Numbered from the stretch's first letter, positions 42,471 through 47,069 are shown. The stretch: 64,000 bases of DNA from Cheiracanthium punctorium (GCA_038373885.1 JAWZYV010000729.1:186001-250000); one strand, 5' to 3'. Numbers and translations are program-made. The notes: a model not told the origin generated them from the sequence alone.

Positions 42471-43206
42471 TCGCAAATGTCGTACCCCATCCATAAAAAA
42501 TTTCTCGCTACCCCACTGCTGTAAATAATAGCATTGCAAAATTGCAAATAATTGTATCAATGTATATTTGTGTCATACCTCCAGAAGAGACCATTCACGG
42601 AAAAATCCTTACACTAAATAATCTAGTTTCTCTGGTTCCATAAAAGTAACTATTCTGAAAATGATCATGATGTAATCTGGATATCTCTGCCCCAAATAAT
42701 CAACCCATGAAAATTCTAGATTCCAGATTTAATTTTCAGCTAGTTGCATGATTTTATGTTTTTATAATTTACATATTATTATTCTGTCTTTTTTTAGCGT
42801 TGAAAGTAATTAAAAAAGAAAGTGATCTGAAAACTATTAAAGTTCTTCAAGATGTCAGCTTTTACATTGACACTCCTAACGCGATAAAAAAATTTGGAGA
42901 GCTGGAATTCGAAAACGAATGTGTTTGTTCCGAACTTACCAAAAGTAACTATGATTATAAATGAAACCATTATGTAATTACATTACACATGCATGCACGT
43001 TTTCTCCTTTAACTCAACATTATTAATTCTTTTCTTTAGAAGGAAATATTTTGTTCATCGTTGGATCACCCATAAGTCTGTGGAATTCTAATGGGAAAAA
43101 GCACAAGATACGCCTGACAAGTTCTGTTTACGTTATTTTAATGCCGCAGAAGCAGATACAATCGTTTCTCACAGAAGCCAGAATATCCTGCTCAGACGAT
43201 CCGTAG
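7429..43206 (+). CDS. CPAMD8: CPAMD8-like thioester protein (A2M/C3 superfamily), 3' part of gene, 19 exons
   Basis: Nineteen exons joined in consistent phase give 1044 residues and a stop, and every intron is GT/AG. Domains in this partial protein are: end of MG6 (1-35), charged linker (36-78), SYFPETWLW entry to the A2M/MG7 domain (80-170), MG8 (171-251), CUB part 1 (252-299), thioester domain (300-640, GCGEQNM at 318-324), CUB part 2 (about 625-660), receptor-binding domain (about 661-778), acidic linker (779-913) and NTR/C345C module (914-1044). Members of this superfamily are secreted and couple covalently to targets through the Cys-Gln thioester. Histidine 433, 114 residues after the thioester Cys, sits where C3 has its catalytic His. 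The CVC and CG cysteines in MG8 and the FQPFF...LPYSVIRGE wording resemble vertebrate CPAMD8, with CD109 the next closest. The N-terminus is outside the window. The family assignment is firm; the CPAMD8 subclass is inferred from remembered family features. Confidence 0.9.
8407..9601 (-). pseudogene. mariner relic with decayed transposase on - strand
   Basis: Ends CAGGGTATCTAGAAAATAAC and the complement of GTTATTTGCTGGGCACCTG are imperfect inverted repeats 1.2 kb apart, the usual mariner size. On the - strand, 8602-8793 reads KHPNSVDELDSS and later RLRHLCMSNGGHYGKVVL, matching the C-terminal C...NGGH.E.(L/V)L block of mariner transposases. A frameshift separates parts. A roughly 105-bp block is duplicated in tandem at 9004-9108 and 9122-9224. 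Confidence 0.6.
9969..10037 (+). CDS. CPAMD8: Possible small cassette exon in the linker region
   Basis: An open stretch ending at a good donor (gaag|gtagta) is phase 1 at its end and, if the acceptor is the tag at 9966-9968, phase 1 at its start. It could therefore be included or skipped without breaking frame between 7531 and 10082. It would add 23 residues with two cysteines and an N-R-S sequon. The polypyrimidine tract is poor, and alternative AGs exist at 9915 and 9960, though these do not match the phase. I cannot tell whether it is used. Confidence 0.3.
10082..10259 (+). CDS. CPAMD8: Exon: charged linker and SYFPETWLW motif
   Basis: A strong acceptor (ttttttccaactcag) and a consensus donor (gtaagt) bound a phase 1 to phase 2 exon. 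Residues 35-94 begin with a basic stretch (RKGGRSGISRR), then an acidic stretch, then IRSYFPETWLWELH. The FPETW box opens the A2M/MG7 domain throughout the family. The basic cluster could be a processing or bait site, which is inference only. Confidence 0.93.
10363..10602. mobile_element. hAT MITE (GTAGCGGATCCAG ends)
   Basis: Inverted ends TAGTAGCGGATCCAG and CTGGATCCGCTACTG are flanked by similar 8-mers GTTATAAT and GTTATGAA. The interior is rich in GGGAGGGGC and its complement. Confidence 0.75.
10603..11524. other. Intron, nothing recognised
   Basis: Two overlapping open frames at 11146-11431 run on opposite strands, and neither shows a domain or splice link to the gene. No repeats with clear ends. 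Confidence 0.5.
11525..11753 (+). CDS. CPAMD8: Exon: A2M/MG7 domain core
   Basis: Acceptor tttttccag, donor ccg|gtaagc, phase 2 to 0. Residues 94-170 hold TITEW, GLGIF, FQPFF and LPYSVIRGE, then VTVFNYLSECLP. These are diagnostic blocks of the A2M domain (Pfam A2M). The wording is closer to vertebrate CPAMD8 and A2M than to insect TEP1-type proteins, as judged from memory. Confidence 0.96.
12097..12670 (+). repeat. Dispersed repeat, copy 1 (TTTCCGAACA ends)
   Basis: It starts GGAGTGACTCCACTCGAC, then TTTCCGAACACTTACG, and ends ACATGTTCGGAAAGTA. Inside, a roughly 165-bp unit (GTCGTAGACCTGTAG, then ATACCGGTCTTACGA, then TTTGAGCTCAATCGAATG) occurs twice, followed by a CA/TA microsatellite. The class is unknown. 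Confidence 0.6.
12947..13585 (-). repeat. Dispersed repeat, copy 2, inverted
   Basis: Complement of copy 1, running from ACTTTCCGAACATGTACC to TCGAGTGCAGTCACTC. The internal unit is present three times (near 13130, 13300 and 13460). With copy 1 it forms a large inverted pair around about 275 bp of spacer. Confidence 0.6.
13822..14166. mobile_element. hAT MITE (CAGGGGTGGTCAAC ends)
   Basis: Inverted ends CAGGGGTGGTCAAC and GTTGGCCACCCCTG are flanked by CCATAGGG and CCGTTGGG, a decayed 8-bp duplication. The left end is partly duplicated at about 13935-13995. Confidence 0.7.
14303..14468. mobile_element. hAT MITE (CAAGGACGTA ends)
   Basis: A 166-bp element with ends CAAGGACGTAT and ATACGTCCCTG, flanked by the exact 8-bp duplication CCTGGAGG at 14295-14302 and 14469-14476. 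Confidence 0.85.
14763..15005 (+). CDS. CPAMD8: Exon: MG8 domain
   Basis: Phase 0 at both ends, acceptor cccttgcag, donor gag|gtagca. Residues 171-251 include KVCVCGG, a LGKVNITVYG strand (with N-I-T sequon) and EICGND, ending ITKELLVE. The paired cysteine blocks and the final LLVE are typical of A2M and CPAMD8 and absent from CD109. This is one of the reasons for the subclass call. Confidence 0.95.
15150..15201 (+). CDS. CPAMD8: Exon: start of CUB part 1
   Basis: A 52-nt exon, phase 0 to 1, acceptor tttatcag, donor gtaagt. It reads AEGFPKEDIFNYFICPE. In the family, AEG follows the MG8 end directly. Its small size is supported only by exact phase and family match, but both are good. Confidence 0.9.
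15759..15848 (+). CDS. CPAMD8: Exon: CUB part 1, leading to the thioester domain
   Basis: Phase 1 to 1, acceptor ctcatttag, donor g|gtaaat. It encodes NTNGSFATEVPLLFPDDV, then a segment with SARAYMTVTG. The SARA...V.G pattern precedes the D(I/V)MGPA start of the thioester domain in family members. Confidence 0.93.
15947..16480. mobile_element. piggyBac-like MITE with long internal foldback
   Basis: The left end CCTTTTGAGGCGCAACCC follows TTAA, and the right end CTGCGCGTTAAAGGGG is followed by a decayed TTAA. Between them, about 130 bp from 15970 is repeated inverted around 16137-16250, so the element can fold into a long hairpin. It is the same family as 26076-26374 and 43375-43774. Confidence 0.75.
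16902..17131. repeat. Inverted-repeat element
   Basis: About 42 bp from 16905 (AAGTGGGTAGTGTAAATTGA...) is repeated inverted at about 17090-17131 (...CAATTTATACTGACCACTT). The spacer is about 140 bp. It may be a MITE; no clear target duplication. Confidence 0.5.
17132..18033. mobile_element. Element with CCCAGAGAGCACA ends and AAGCTTGA arrays
   Basis: Ends CCCAGAGAGCACA and TGTGCTGTCTGGG are inverted. Both flanks carry clustered AAGCTTGA/TCAAGCTT words (about 17150-17285 and 17880-18020) that can pair. The centre holds a tRNA-like stretch on the - strand. No convincing target duplication seen; superfamily unknown. Confidence 0.65.
17405..17466 (-). other. tRNA-like (pol III promoter-like) stretch
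   Basis: Read on the - strand it starts GGTTGGCTGAGTTGTTAGGA, like a D-arm/A-box. It continues GCTGTCTTCCCAAACC, like an anticodon arm, and ends GAGATCAATCCC, like a B-box. The acceptor stem is not complete, so it is a tRNA-derived SINE-like piece rather than a tRNA gene. Confidence 0.45.
18136..18312 (+). CDS. CPAMD8: Exon: thioester site
   Basis: Phase 1 to 1, acceptor tatttcag, donor g|gtacgt. It encodes GDVMGPALKGLKRLVRLPVG, then CGEQNM and NIFVMDYLNSTG. GCGEQNM at nt 18192-18212 (residues 318-324) carries the Cys and the Gln (from Glu-Gln) that form the internal thioester. The motif is complete, so covalent reactivity is expected, unlike in Drosophila Mcr-type members that have lost it. 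Confidence 0.98.
18313..19581. other. Intron, nothing recognised
   Basis: AT-rich and without domains. Small open frames at 18562 and 18998 show no family features and no fitting splice phase. Confidence 0.5.
19582..19745. mobile_element. Tc1/pogo-type MITE
   Basis: CAGTCAACTCCGCTTATA at the left and TATATCCGAAGTTGACTG at the right are inverted, flanked by TA on both sides. Internal TATCCGAAGTT repeats. Confidence 0.6.
20338..20498. mobile_element. hAT MITE (CAGTGGCGTATCTAG ends)
   Basis: Inverted ends CAGTGGCGTATCTAG and CTACGTCTCTG, flanked by TTTCCACC and TTTCCCAC, a slightly decayed 8-bp duplication. It lies about 130 bp before the 20626 exon. Confidence 0.65.
20626..20864 (+). CDS. CPAMD8: Exon: thioester domain with catalytic-type histidine
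   Basis: Phase 1 to 0, acceptor cttcaatag, donor aag|gtaaac. Residues 358-437 begin GYQRELLYKRLDGSYSAFG, then WLTAFVLRSFAQA, and end at GKIFHKDMK. The His codon at 20850-20852 (residue 433) aligns with the C3 histidine that catalyses transfer to hydroxyl groups. Human A2M has Asn here. Confidence 0.97.
21369..21615 (+). CDS. CPAMD8: Exon: thioester domain helices
   Basis: Phase 0 to 1, acceptor ttaacttag, donor g|gtgaag. It starts GGLTGGEQ and continues LTAYVLISLLES and then YVLSLFAYGSALA. These are alpha/alpha toroid helices of the thioester domain (residues 438-520). Confidence 0.96.
22725..23099. mobile_element. hAT MITE (CAGCGGTTCCCAACC ends)
   Basis: Ends CAGCGGTTCCCAACC and GGCTGAGAACCGCTG, flanked by CTGTAGGA and CTGTAGAA. 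The interior matches 61121-61453 (GCGCCCC near both ends, then CAACAATGAACATT), so they are two copies of one family. Confidence 0.82.
23680..23855 (+). CDS. CPAMD8: Exon: thioester domain, QRNSAGGF segment
   Basis: Phase 1 to 0, acceptor ttttttaacag, donor cag|gttaag. It encodes DFLKFWEPSS, then VAIETAGYYILACFEIDTCG and WITQQRNSAGGFVSTQ. The W..(Q/R)QRN..GGF.STQ block is a family signature. It has two cysteines that are not universal in the family. Confidence 0.97.
23984..25015 (+). mobile_element. hAT deletion derivative with DUF4371-type fragment
   Basis: Ends CAGTGGCGGCTCGTGG and CCACGGGCCGCCACTG, flanked by the exact duplication ATTTGATG at 23976-23983 and 25016-25023. On the + strand, 24475-24660 reads NGQLPIKAVLFLSKQELAFR, then GHGERKNSLNIGNFKELLKL. 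The (L/I)S.QELAFRGH.E...S.N.GNF..LL block is typical of hAT transposases with a DUF4371 domain. It lacks the catalytic region, so this is a nonautonomous copy. Confidence 0.82.
25286..25432. mobile_element. Partial hAT MITE (TCTCGCGTCCATCC end)
   Basis: GAGACAGAGATTT and GCGAGACAAAAT words lead to the end TCTCGCGTCCATCCTTA, shared with 55095-55200. The left end is not clear. Confidence 0.45.
25770..25982 (+). CDS. CPAMD8: Exon: end of thioester domain and CUB part 2
   Basis: Phase 0 at both ends, acceptor ttttctag, donor cag|gtatgg. It begins DTVVALQALAKYA, the direct continuation of STQ in the previous exon. It ends in beta-strands with VDIDLYGDGCAVVQ, the second CUB half that follows the thioester domain. 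Confidence 0.97.
26076..26374. mobile_element. piggyBac-like MITE
   Basis: Bounded by TTAA at 26072-26075 and 26375-26378. Ends CCCTTTGAGGCGCAACCC and TGCGCGTTATAGGG. It shares its right 200 bp with 15947-16480 but has a much shorter hairpin. Confidence 0.85.
26563..26712. mobile_element. Partial hAT MITE (TAGGGATGGGTGC end)
   Basis: It begins TAGGGATGGGTGCTAGACG, with repeated GAGACGAGACAAA. Related to 55095-55200 but its right end is not clear. Confidence 0.4.
27499..27617 (+). CDS. CPAMD8: Exon: CUB to receptor-binding domain join
   Basis: Phase 0 to 2, acceptor catttcag, donor ag|gtaatt. It encodes FSSRYNVEK, a strand LELNVNARRRG, and the cysteine pair NECN...GICM. The basic ARRRG could be a cleavage site, but family members vary here. 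Confidence 0.93.
28403..28493 (+). CDS. CPAMD8: Exon: receptor-binding domain, first part
   Basis: Phase 2 to 0, acceptor tccttttccag, donor ctg|gtacga. It encodes YAVYKEKTNMAVLSVKLPSG and FVADEWSLLL. The NMA(V/I)..V.(L/M).SGF block is the hallmark of the A2M receptor-binding domain (Pfam A2M_recep). Confidence 0.96.
28494..29866. other. Intron, nothing recognised
   Basis: Very AT-rich (repeated AATATT and TTTTAAT runs). No open frame with a domain and no repeat with defined ends. Confidence 0.5.
29867..29941 (+). CDS. CPAMD8: Exon: receptor-binding domain, middle
   Basis: 75 nt, phase 0 at both ends, acceptor ttccag, donor gag|gtaatt. It reads LENDEELQLKRHDIDENEV, then NLYFEE. The V.LYF/V.iYld strand matches the family. 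It is short but phase-exact. Confidence 0.93.
30474..30890 (+). repeat. Dispersed repeat, copy 3
   Basis: Same order as copy 1 at 12097: GGAGTGACTCCACTCGA, then TCTGAACACTTACGA, one internal unit, a CA/TA stretch, and the end ACATGTTCGGAAAGTA. Only one roughly 165-bp unit is present. Confidence 0.6.
31011..31310. other. Unexplained stretch open on both strands
   Basis: 82 codons are open on + (31064-31312) and 94 on - (31015-31299). Base composition is less AT-rich than the intron around it. No domain or splice sites link it to the gene. It may be a repeat or a retroposed piece. Confidence 0.3.
31500..31793. mobile_element. piggyBac-like MITE, divergent
   Basis: Bounded by TTAA at 31496-31499 and near 31794. 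The left CCCTTTGAAGCATGG and right TGCTTGCGCTTCAAAAAG ends are roughly inverted. Contains an A-run at about 31567-31590. Confidence 0.6.
31927..32029 (+). CDS. CPAMD8: Exon: end of receptor-binding domain
   Basis: Phase 0 to 1, acceptor tttttacag, donor g|gtatga. It ends DIKPSIVRLYDYYQP. The (V/I)KP(A/S)IV.(V/L)YDYY signature closes the receptor-binding domain in A2M, CD109 and CPAMD8. Confidence 0.97.
32270..32720. repeat. Relic related to the 52-57 kb repeat family
   Basis: TTTGGCCGTTTCTCGCTAAA and GATATCGCCAAGCT (near 32596-32636) are inverted relatives of 52335-52380. A hairpin is present at 32386-32430 (CTCGCCGTCAC ... GTGACGGCGAG). No coding potential. Confidence 0.5.
32721..34848. other. 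Intron, nothing recognised
   Basis: A region at 33220-33480 is rich in TGACG/CGTCA words and less AT-rich, but has no gene or repeat ends that I can support. Confidence 0.4.
34849..35253 (+). CDS. CPAMD8: Exon: acidic, low-complexity linker
   Basis: The longest exon here (405 nt), phase 1 to 1, with acceptor cattttcag and a consensus donor gtaagt. It encodes residues 914 minus 135 to 913. Two cysteine-poor parts are visible: an N-terminal SQVTKEYSIPSTCNTTSLPD, and a stretch rich in D, E, S, A with repeated DYANADYKD-like wording. There are no predicted domains or membrane segments. It sits between the receptor-binding domain and the NTR module and so looks like a flexible tether. C3 has only a short connection here. 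Function not recognised. Confidence 0.9.
35267..35558. mobile_element. piggyBac-like MITE
   Basis: It lies between TTAA at 35263-35266 and 35559-35562. The left end CCCTTCAACGCACAGTGG and right end TGCTTGTCTTTCAAAAG form imperfect inverted ends. The insertion is only 9 bp downstream of the donor of the linker exon. Confidence 0.55.
35639..35800. repeat. Tandem duplication, period about 102 bp
   Basis: GTGCTAGTTCATGTTAGTAA, then CTCGAAACTAAAAATTCAAA, occurs at 35641 and again at 35743 with few changes. Confidence 0.7.
36119..36829. repeat. 0.7-kb palindrome, arms about 290 bp
   Basis: The left arm at about 36119-36409 (starting AGCGACCGCCAGACCTTCGT) is repeated inverted at about 36538-36829 with only a few mismatches, around a roughly 130-bp loop. 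Shared words include GCGCATACCCCCCAACAGAG and CTTGCCAGACACTTTTCC. Immediately right is an endonuclease relic, so it may be the end of a Helentron-type element. Confidence 0.85.
37090..37700 (+). pseudogene. AP-endonuclease-like relic (Helentron/retroelement type)
   Basis: The + frame at about 37105-37270 reads SDLILLTKTWTIPSDDFQIP, then a continuation with PSGVMIF. Further on, about 37490-37640, are VGDFNIELNS, then TMDTIFS. LLTETW...IPGF and GDFN(I/V) are the first and middle motifs of AP-type endonuclease domains, found in LINEs and at the C-terminus of Helentron helicases. Stops and frameshifts lie between. The wording is closest to the Helentron-type domain, as an inference from memory. 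Confidence 0.6.
37722..37771. repeat. Perfect short hairpin
   Basis: CTGAAATTCTTCCAG and CTGGAAGAATTTCAG are perfect 15-bp inverted copies around about 19 bp, flanked by A-run and T-run. It could be a 3' hairpin of a rolling-circle element. Confidence 0.6.
38300..38690. other. GC-rich island, open on both strands
   Basis: Much richer in GC than the DNA around it. The + strand is open at 38236-38454 and 38455-38751, and the - strand at 38451-38681. Products show no domain that I know. The sharp composition shift and CCATATAGGAAGGCGATGGA-like wording suggest a dispersed repeat such as a LINE 5' region. It lies in the intron between the linker exon and the NTR exon. Confidence 0.4.
38760..39149. 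other. Intron, nothing recognised
   Basis: AT-rich without repeats or open frames. Confidence 0.4.
39150..39230 (+). CDS. CPAMD8: Exon: start of NTR/C345C module
   Basis: Phase 1 to 1, acceptor gcttttcag, donor g|gtaagt. It encodes ELEKPDCPICRDSFPENF, then VYCNSAF (cysteines 920, 923, 936). C-x-x-C followed by (Y/F)C.S.F is the opening of netrin-like modules as in TIMPs, PCOLCE and the C-terminus of C3/C4/C5. Confidence 0.88.
40657..42413 (+). mobile_element. Ty3/gypsy-like LTR fragment with inverted ends
   Basis: About 128 bp at 40657-40784 (TGTAATGTATAAAAAGG...) recurs as its complement at 42286-42413. The left part continues as an LTR-like region with AATAAA near 41083. The right copy is fused to the end of a gag-like frame (42079-42300). 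Genuine LTRs are direct repeats, so one end is inverted or is a second insertion. Confidence 0.6.
42079..42300 (+). pseudogene. gag-like fragment of Ty3/gypsy type
   Basis: The 73-residue frame has NFEDNMSFESWIAYYERCCL, then FLKGSALTIY. The (F/W)..W...(Y/F)ER....(N/Q)....(K)...(F/L)(L)..G.AL..Y pattern is typical of gypsy capsid N-termini. Its stop lies in the inverted terminal copy. Truncated. Confidence 0.5.
42798..42944 (+). CDS. CPAMD8: Exon: NTR module strands
   Basis: Phase 1 to 1, acceptor ctttttttag, donor a|gtaact. It begins ALKVIKKESDLKTIKV, the (A/V).KV beta-strand that follows the third cysteine of NTR domains. It ends at ECVCSELT (cysteines 982 and 984). Confidence 0.88.
43040..43206 (+). 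CDS. CPAMD8: Terminal exon: end of NTR module and stop
   Basis: Phase 1 start, acceptor ttctttag. It encodes KGNILFIVGSPISLWNS, then a strand VYVILMPQ, the last cysteine at 1040, and the stop TAG at 43204-43206. The G..(Y/F)(L/I)(I/V)(M/V)G strand after C-x-C is typical of NTR modules. The six cysteines fit three disulfides. Confidence 0.92.
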
Positions 43207-43221
43207 AGAAATGTGTTTTTC

Positions 43222-43227
43222 AATAAA
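43222..43227 (+). terminator. Poly(A) signal of the CPAMD8-like gene
   Basis: A canonical AATAAA begins 15 nt after the stop, with a TTTTACC...TGTGTATTTT stretch downstream. This implies a very short 3' UTR. No other AATAAA lies between the stop and the hAT insertion at 43305. Confidence 0.8.
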
Positions 43228-43374
43228 AGCTTTTACCTTACAGACTGTGTATTTTTTAGGGGATGGGGAGTGAGTACCTTATAATTTACTTTGCTTGCCT
43301 AAGGCAGTGGTTCCCAATTCAACTTAACACGCGGACCACTTTTCCACTTCTCATTTACGCACGTACCACTTTAA

Positions 43375-43774
43375 CCCTTTAACGCGCAGTGTTTCCGCTC
43401 TGGGTACACCAAACTCTGACGTTTTGACTGTTGCCAGTCACGAAGAATAGATTTGATTTCTATAAAAATACTTGCGCGTGACATAGCTCCAGGAGAATCA
43501 TATATTTTTTAGCACATCATTTCCCGTAAAAAAAAATTGTCACGATTATTTTTAACAGCATTGACATCTGCTGAAAAATGGAAGAATGCGAGAACAACTG
43601 GATAGATTGCCCCATGCTGAAAAAAGGGCAGCCGTTGCCATCGCTCGACTTAACTACCAGCAAGATGGCGGACGATCGAAACGTTCATCGCGTGCCATCT
43701 TGCTGGTAGTTAAGTCGAGCGATGGCAACGGCTGCCCTTTTTTCAGCATCGGATAAGGGTTGCGCCTCAAAGGG
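43375..43774. mobile_element. piggyBac-like foldback MITE nested in hAT
   Basis: Bounded by TTAA at 43371-43374 and 43775-43778. Ends CCCTTTAACGCGCAGTG and TTGCGCCTCAAAGGG. Contains a hairpin around GCTCGACTTAACTACCAGCA with complement copies at 43615-43665 and 43695-43750. Confidence 0.88.
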
Positions 43775-44086
43775 TTAAGAATTCCTTCTGGAAGAGGGGA
43801 GAGGATAGCATTTTCAAAAAAGCACAAAACATTTTGCGCAAAATGTAATATAAAATAAAAATTTCGAAAAAGCTGAGAGAATGTATTTCCACTCACTCAA
43901 TGGTGCTGATAATAATTAATCAACCCTATTTAATATGCTTGTACCCAAAGACAAAAGCTTGGCTGAGATGCTACAATATTTTATCGCATTGTATTTAATG
44001 TTGTGTCCTTTCGTAATTTCCCTATTTTGCAAGGATTATGAAAGATTTTTTTTTAGTTCTCTCTTAAAAAGACCGTAAACAATTAC

Positions 44087-45548
44087 GCTTTTTGCTTTTT
44101 TTTTTTTTACTGCATACAATTGTGAAAACAGAAGTTCTGCCTTCCGAATGGAAATTAAGTATTTTATGTCCAATACATAAAAAGGGGGACATATTGAACT
44201 GTGAGAATTACAGAGGTATATTGAGAATTACAGAGTATTGTGTGTTGCTTATAAGATTTTCTCTAATATTTTATTTAATCGCCTGTCTCCTATTATGGAA
44301 GCTGTTGTCGGTGATTATCAGTGTGGTTTCAGGAGAGGACGATCGACGGTTGATCAGATCTTTACTTTTGAGACAAACTCTGGAGAAGTGTAAAGAGTAC
44401 GGGATCGAAACCCACCATTTGTTTATGGACTTCATTGCGGCTTATGATAGCATTGATCGAGCTGGTTTACTAAAAGCCCTACTGGAATTAAATGTTCCAA
44501 TAAAGTTAATTAAGCTTGTGAAGCTCACTCTTTCAGAGACATTCTCTGTGGTGCGAGTACAGGGAGAGTTATCTACAACTTTTGAGATCTGCAATGGAAT
44601 AAGACATGGGGATGCACTTGCATGCCTCCTTTTTAATTTCGCATTGGAGAAAGTTATAAGAGATGCTGGTATTAATACAAGAGGTACTATATTTGATAAA
44701 TCAGTACATATTCTCGCATATGCTGATGATGTAGATGTAATTTCTAGATCTGCAGCTGAGCTAGGAGAGGCCTTTATGGCATTGGAAAAGGCGGCTGGGA
44801 AATTGAAGCTTAGAGTAAATGTAGAGAAAACAAAATATATGTACTGTGGGAAAAAAGAAAACCCATCTAATTTTTTTGAGATTGGCCCATTTAAATTTGA
44901 ATCCGTGAAAAATTTCACCTATTTGGTTTTTGAGATCAACAATCAAAATGATATTAACCCTGAAATCAGAAAAAAGGATTATTGCCGCAAATCGCTGTTT
45001 CTTCAGTTTAAGACCTTTTTTAAAATCCTATCTAATAAAGAGAAGAACAAAAATTCTGTTGCACAAGGTATTAATAAGATCAGTTTTAACCTATACCTCA
45101 GAAACATGGACTTTAACGACGACGGAGAGGAAAAAGCACTGTCAATCTTCGAAAGAAAGGTTCTAAGAACTATTTTTGATGCTGTTTTAGAAAATAATAC
45201 TTGGAGGAAAAGATATAACTTTGAAATCTATAAAATGTATAAAGATAACGACATTATTAAATACATAAAACTAAATAGAATGAGATGGGCAGGCCACCTT
45301 CTGAGAATGAGTGCTGAGAGAACTGCTCTTAAGGTCTTCAATGCCACTCCTTTTTGTAAAAGACCTAGAGGAAGACCTAAGAAAAGATGGAGGGACAGCC
45401 TGGATGAGGATTTTACCAAACTGAAAATAAGAAACTGGAGGTCCATTACAGGGAAAAGGGTGGAATGGGAAAGACTTCTGAAGAATAGGCCAGGGCTCAC
45501 AAAGGGCTGTCGTGCCAATGTTGATGATTGATGATGAATTGCGAAAAC
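44087..45548 (+). mobile_element. 5'-truncated LINE with reverse transcriptase
   Basis: The piece is flanked by ACAATTAC at 44079-44086 and 45549-45556, a plausible target duplication. The frame at 44092-45531 (479 codons) shows RT motifs: HLFMDFIAAYDSID, GIRHGDALACLLFN and ILAYADDVDV (the YADD active site at about 44718-44729), then a C-terminal GHLLRMS and RPRGRPKKRWRDSLD block. The first 90 codons are out of the true frame, so at least one frameshift separates the fingers region. The 3' end is a TGATGATTGATGATG-like tail. The family is non-LTR; the clade was not resolved. It is not intact: 5' truncated and frameshifted. Confidence 0.85.
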
Positions 45549-45651
45549 ACAATTACTTTTTAAACACTCACTCGCTTCGGGGACCACTTAGAACTTGTTC
45601 ATGGACCAGCAGTGGTACGCGGACCACCAGTTGGGAACCACTGGCCTAAGG

Positions 45652-47069
45652 GAAAAGAAAGTTTTCCTGGTCTAATAATCCTGCTGATGTGATGACTTTC
45701 ACAATTTCAAGCCATAGGTATAGAGGCGATTGTTGTGTTACAGATGTTCTTTTGAGAAATCATGCTTTCTTTGAACAGATAAATAAAAAAACCTAATTAA
45801 ATCAGAAAGTCAAAAATTCGAAAAAATATTTTATGTATCAGCACAAGCTGTTTTAACGATGAGTTGTGAAACAATCACAAAAAAATCTCACATATACAAT
45901 TATGTGTATTTTGGTGAATGGGTGGCGTTTGAGAAGTGATGTAGCCGGGGGATTAATGCGTGGCCCTACTTCTTCATTTGAGTTAATGAGTCCCCTCACT
46001 TCTTATTTTCACAGGGGGAGCTCAAACTTCTTTTTAATGTATTAAAAAATTCAATTTGTAGTTCTGCATCACAAAGGCAACCAAATGGACTTTTTCAACC
46101 ACCTAAGTAGATTTTAGAGACTTAGAAATAGAACGCACGTGTTATGTTACACGTGGGTTAGAGTCAAGTGCAAATTTAAAAACAATAAAATAAATAAATC
46201 GGACATGTTGACATTAGGTTTGTTGACGGTGGTAGATTCAAAATTATAATAATTTTTATAAGGCACTGTGATCGAAATTACATTGCTTTTCAATCAAAAT
46301 TTAATTAATTTACGAAGTAATAAGAATCAATTAATAAATAATTAAAATTTATAATTTCGTTAGTTTTATTTATTTTTAACAGTATCAAATTCCTCAAAAA
46401 TAAGCGTCCTCCGACTTGTTTAGTTAAGACTACACTACTGCTTCTGAGCCAGTTTTGTAATATCTGTGCCTCAGATCCCCCCCCCCTTAAAAAAATTCAT
46501 TTACACTCATCATTTTGGAAGTTTATCATGAAAGAATCATCCAAAGTATAAACTGACTTTCATTTTTGTTTCATCCAAAGTGTACTCTTAAGATGAAAGA
46601 TGAAACAATTTGACCCCCGACCAACTTTTGATGACAGCCTTTCCTCCATCAGATGATTCCCAGTCAAATGAAGACTTGATGAAAAATGTAAACAGACGAT
46701 CTGTTTCATTTCCCAATTCACTATTTAATTGGGAAGGAACCATTTTTATTGGGAGCCTCATGCGTGAGAGGGTTTGCACACCCGCAACAGAAGCAGTGCA
46801 CGTAAGGGGAAACCACCAAACTGGATGAAAATATCTAAACAAATGTAACCTCTCTGGATGGCTCCAATCAAACCGATTCACCTTGAACGTGCATCTAAAG
46901 TGAGCCACTGCAAATCCTGCCCTTAGACATATTGGTTAGTTATCACAAAATGCATACTATTACGAATGCAAATTCACCTCCTCACACACACACGTCCATA
47001 AAGTACAGTGTAGTATATTGAAATTCTTTAACCTATCTGTTGCCTGTTTTCTTTAGAAACGAAGCTTAA
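45652..47069. other. Intergenic, nothing recognised
   Basis: AT-rich flank. Open frames at 46588-46908 run on both strands without a domain or plausible splice sites. Confidence 0.5.

Larger units (their letters stand above)
40511..42518. mobile_element. hAT-type element (CAGTGGCGTAGCCAG end) with nested LTR fragment
   Basis: The left end CAGTGGCGTAGCCAG and right end GCTACCCCACTG are inverted, flanked by CTGCATAT and CTGTAAAT. Long TA microsatellites at 40622-40653 and about 42413-42466 border the inner insertion. Related to 1924-2089. Confidence 0.65.
43305..45643. mobile_element. 2.3-kb hAT-type element (CAGTGGTTCCCAA ends), host of two insertions
   Basis: Ends CAGTGGTTCCCAA and TTGGGAACCACTG, flanked by the exact 8-bp duplication GCCTAAGG at 43297-43304 and 45644-45651. 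The words ACGCGGACCACTT and CGGACCACCAG near each end extend the terminal repeat. Without the nested MITE and LINE it is only about 480 bp. Confidence 0.9.

Noticed and set aside
44442..45587. Long - strand frames opposite the reverse transcriptase
   Set aside because: Shadows of the + strand LINE frame; no independent motif.
46588..46908. Opposed frames as a host gene exon
   Set aside because: No splice sites of matching phase and no recognised domain.
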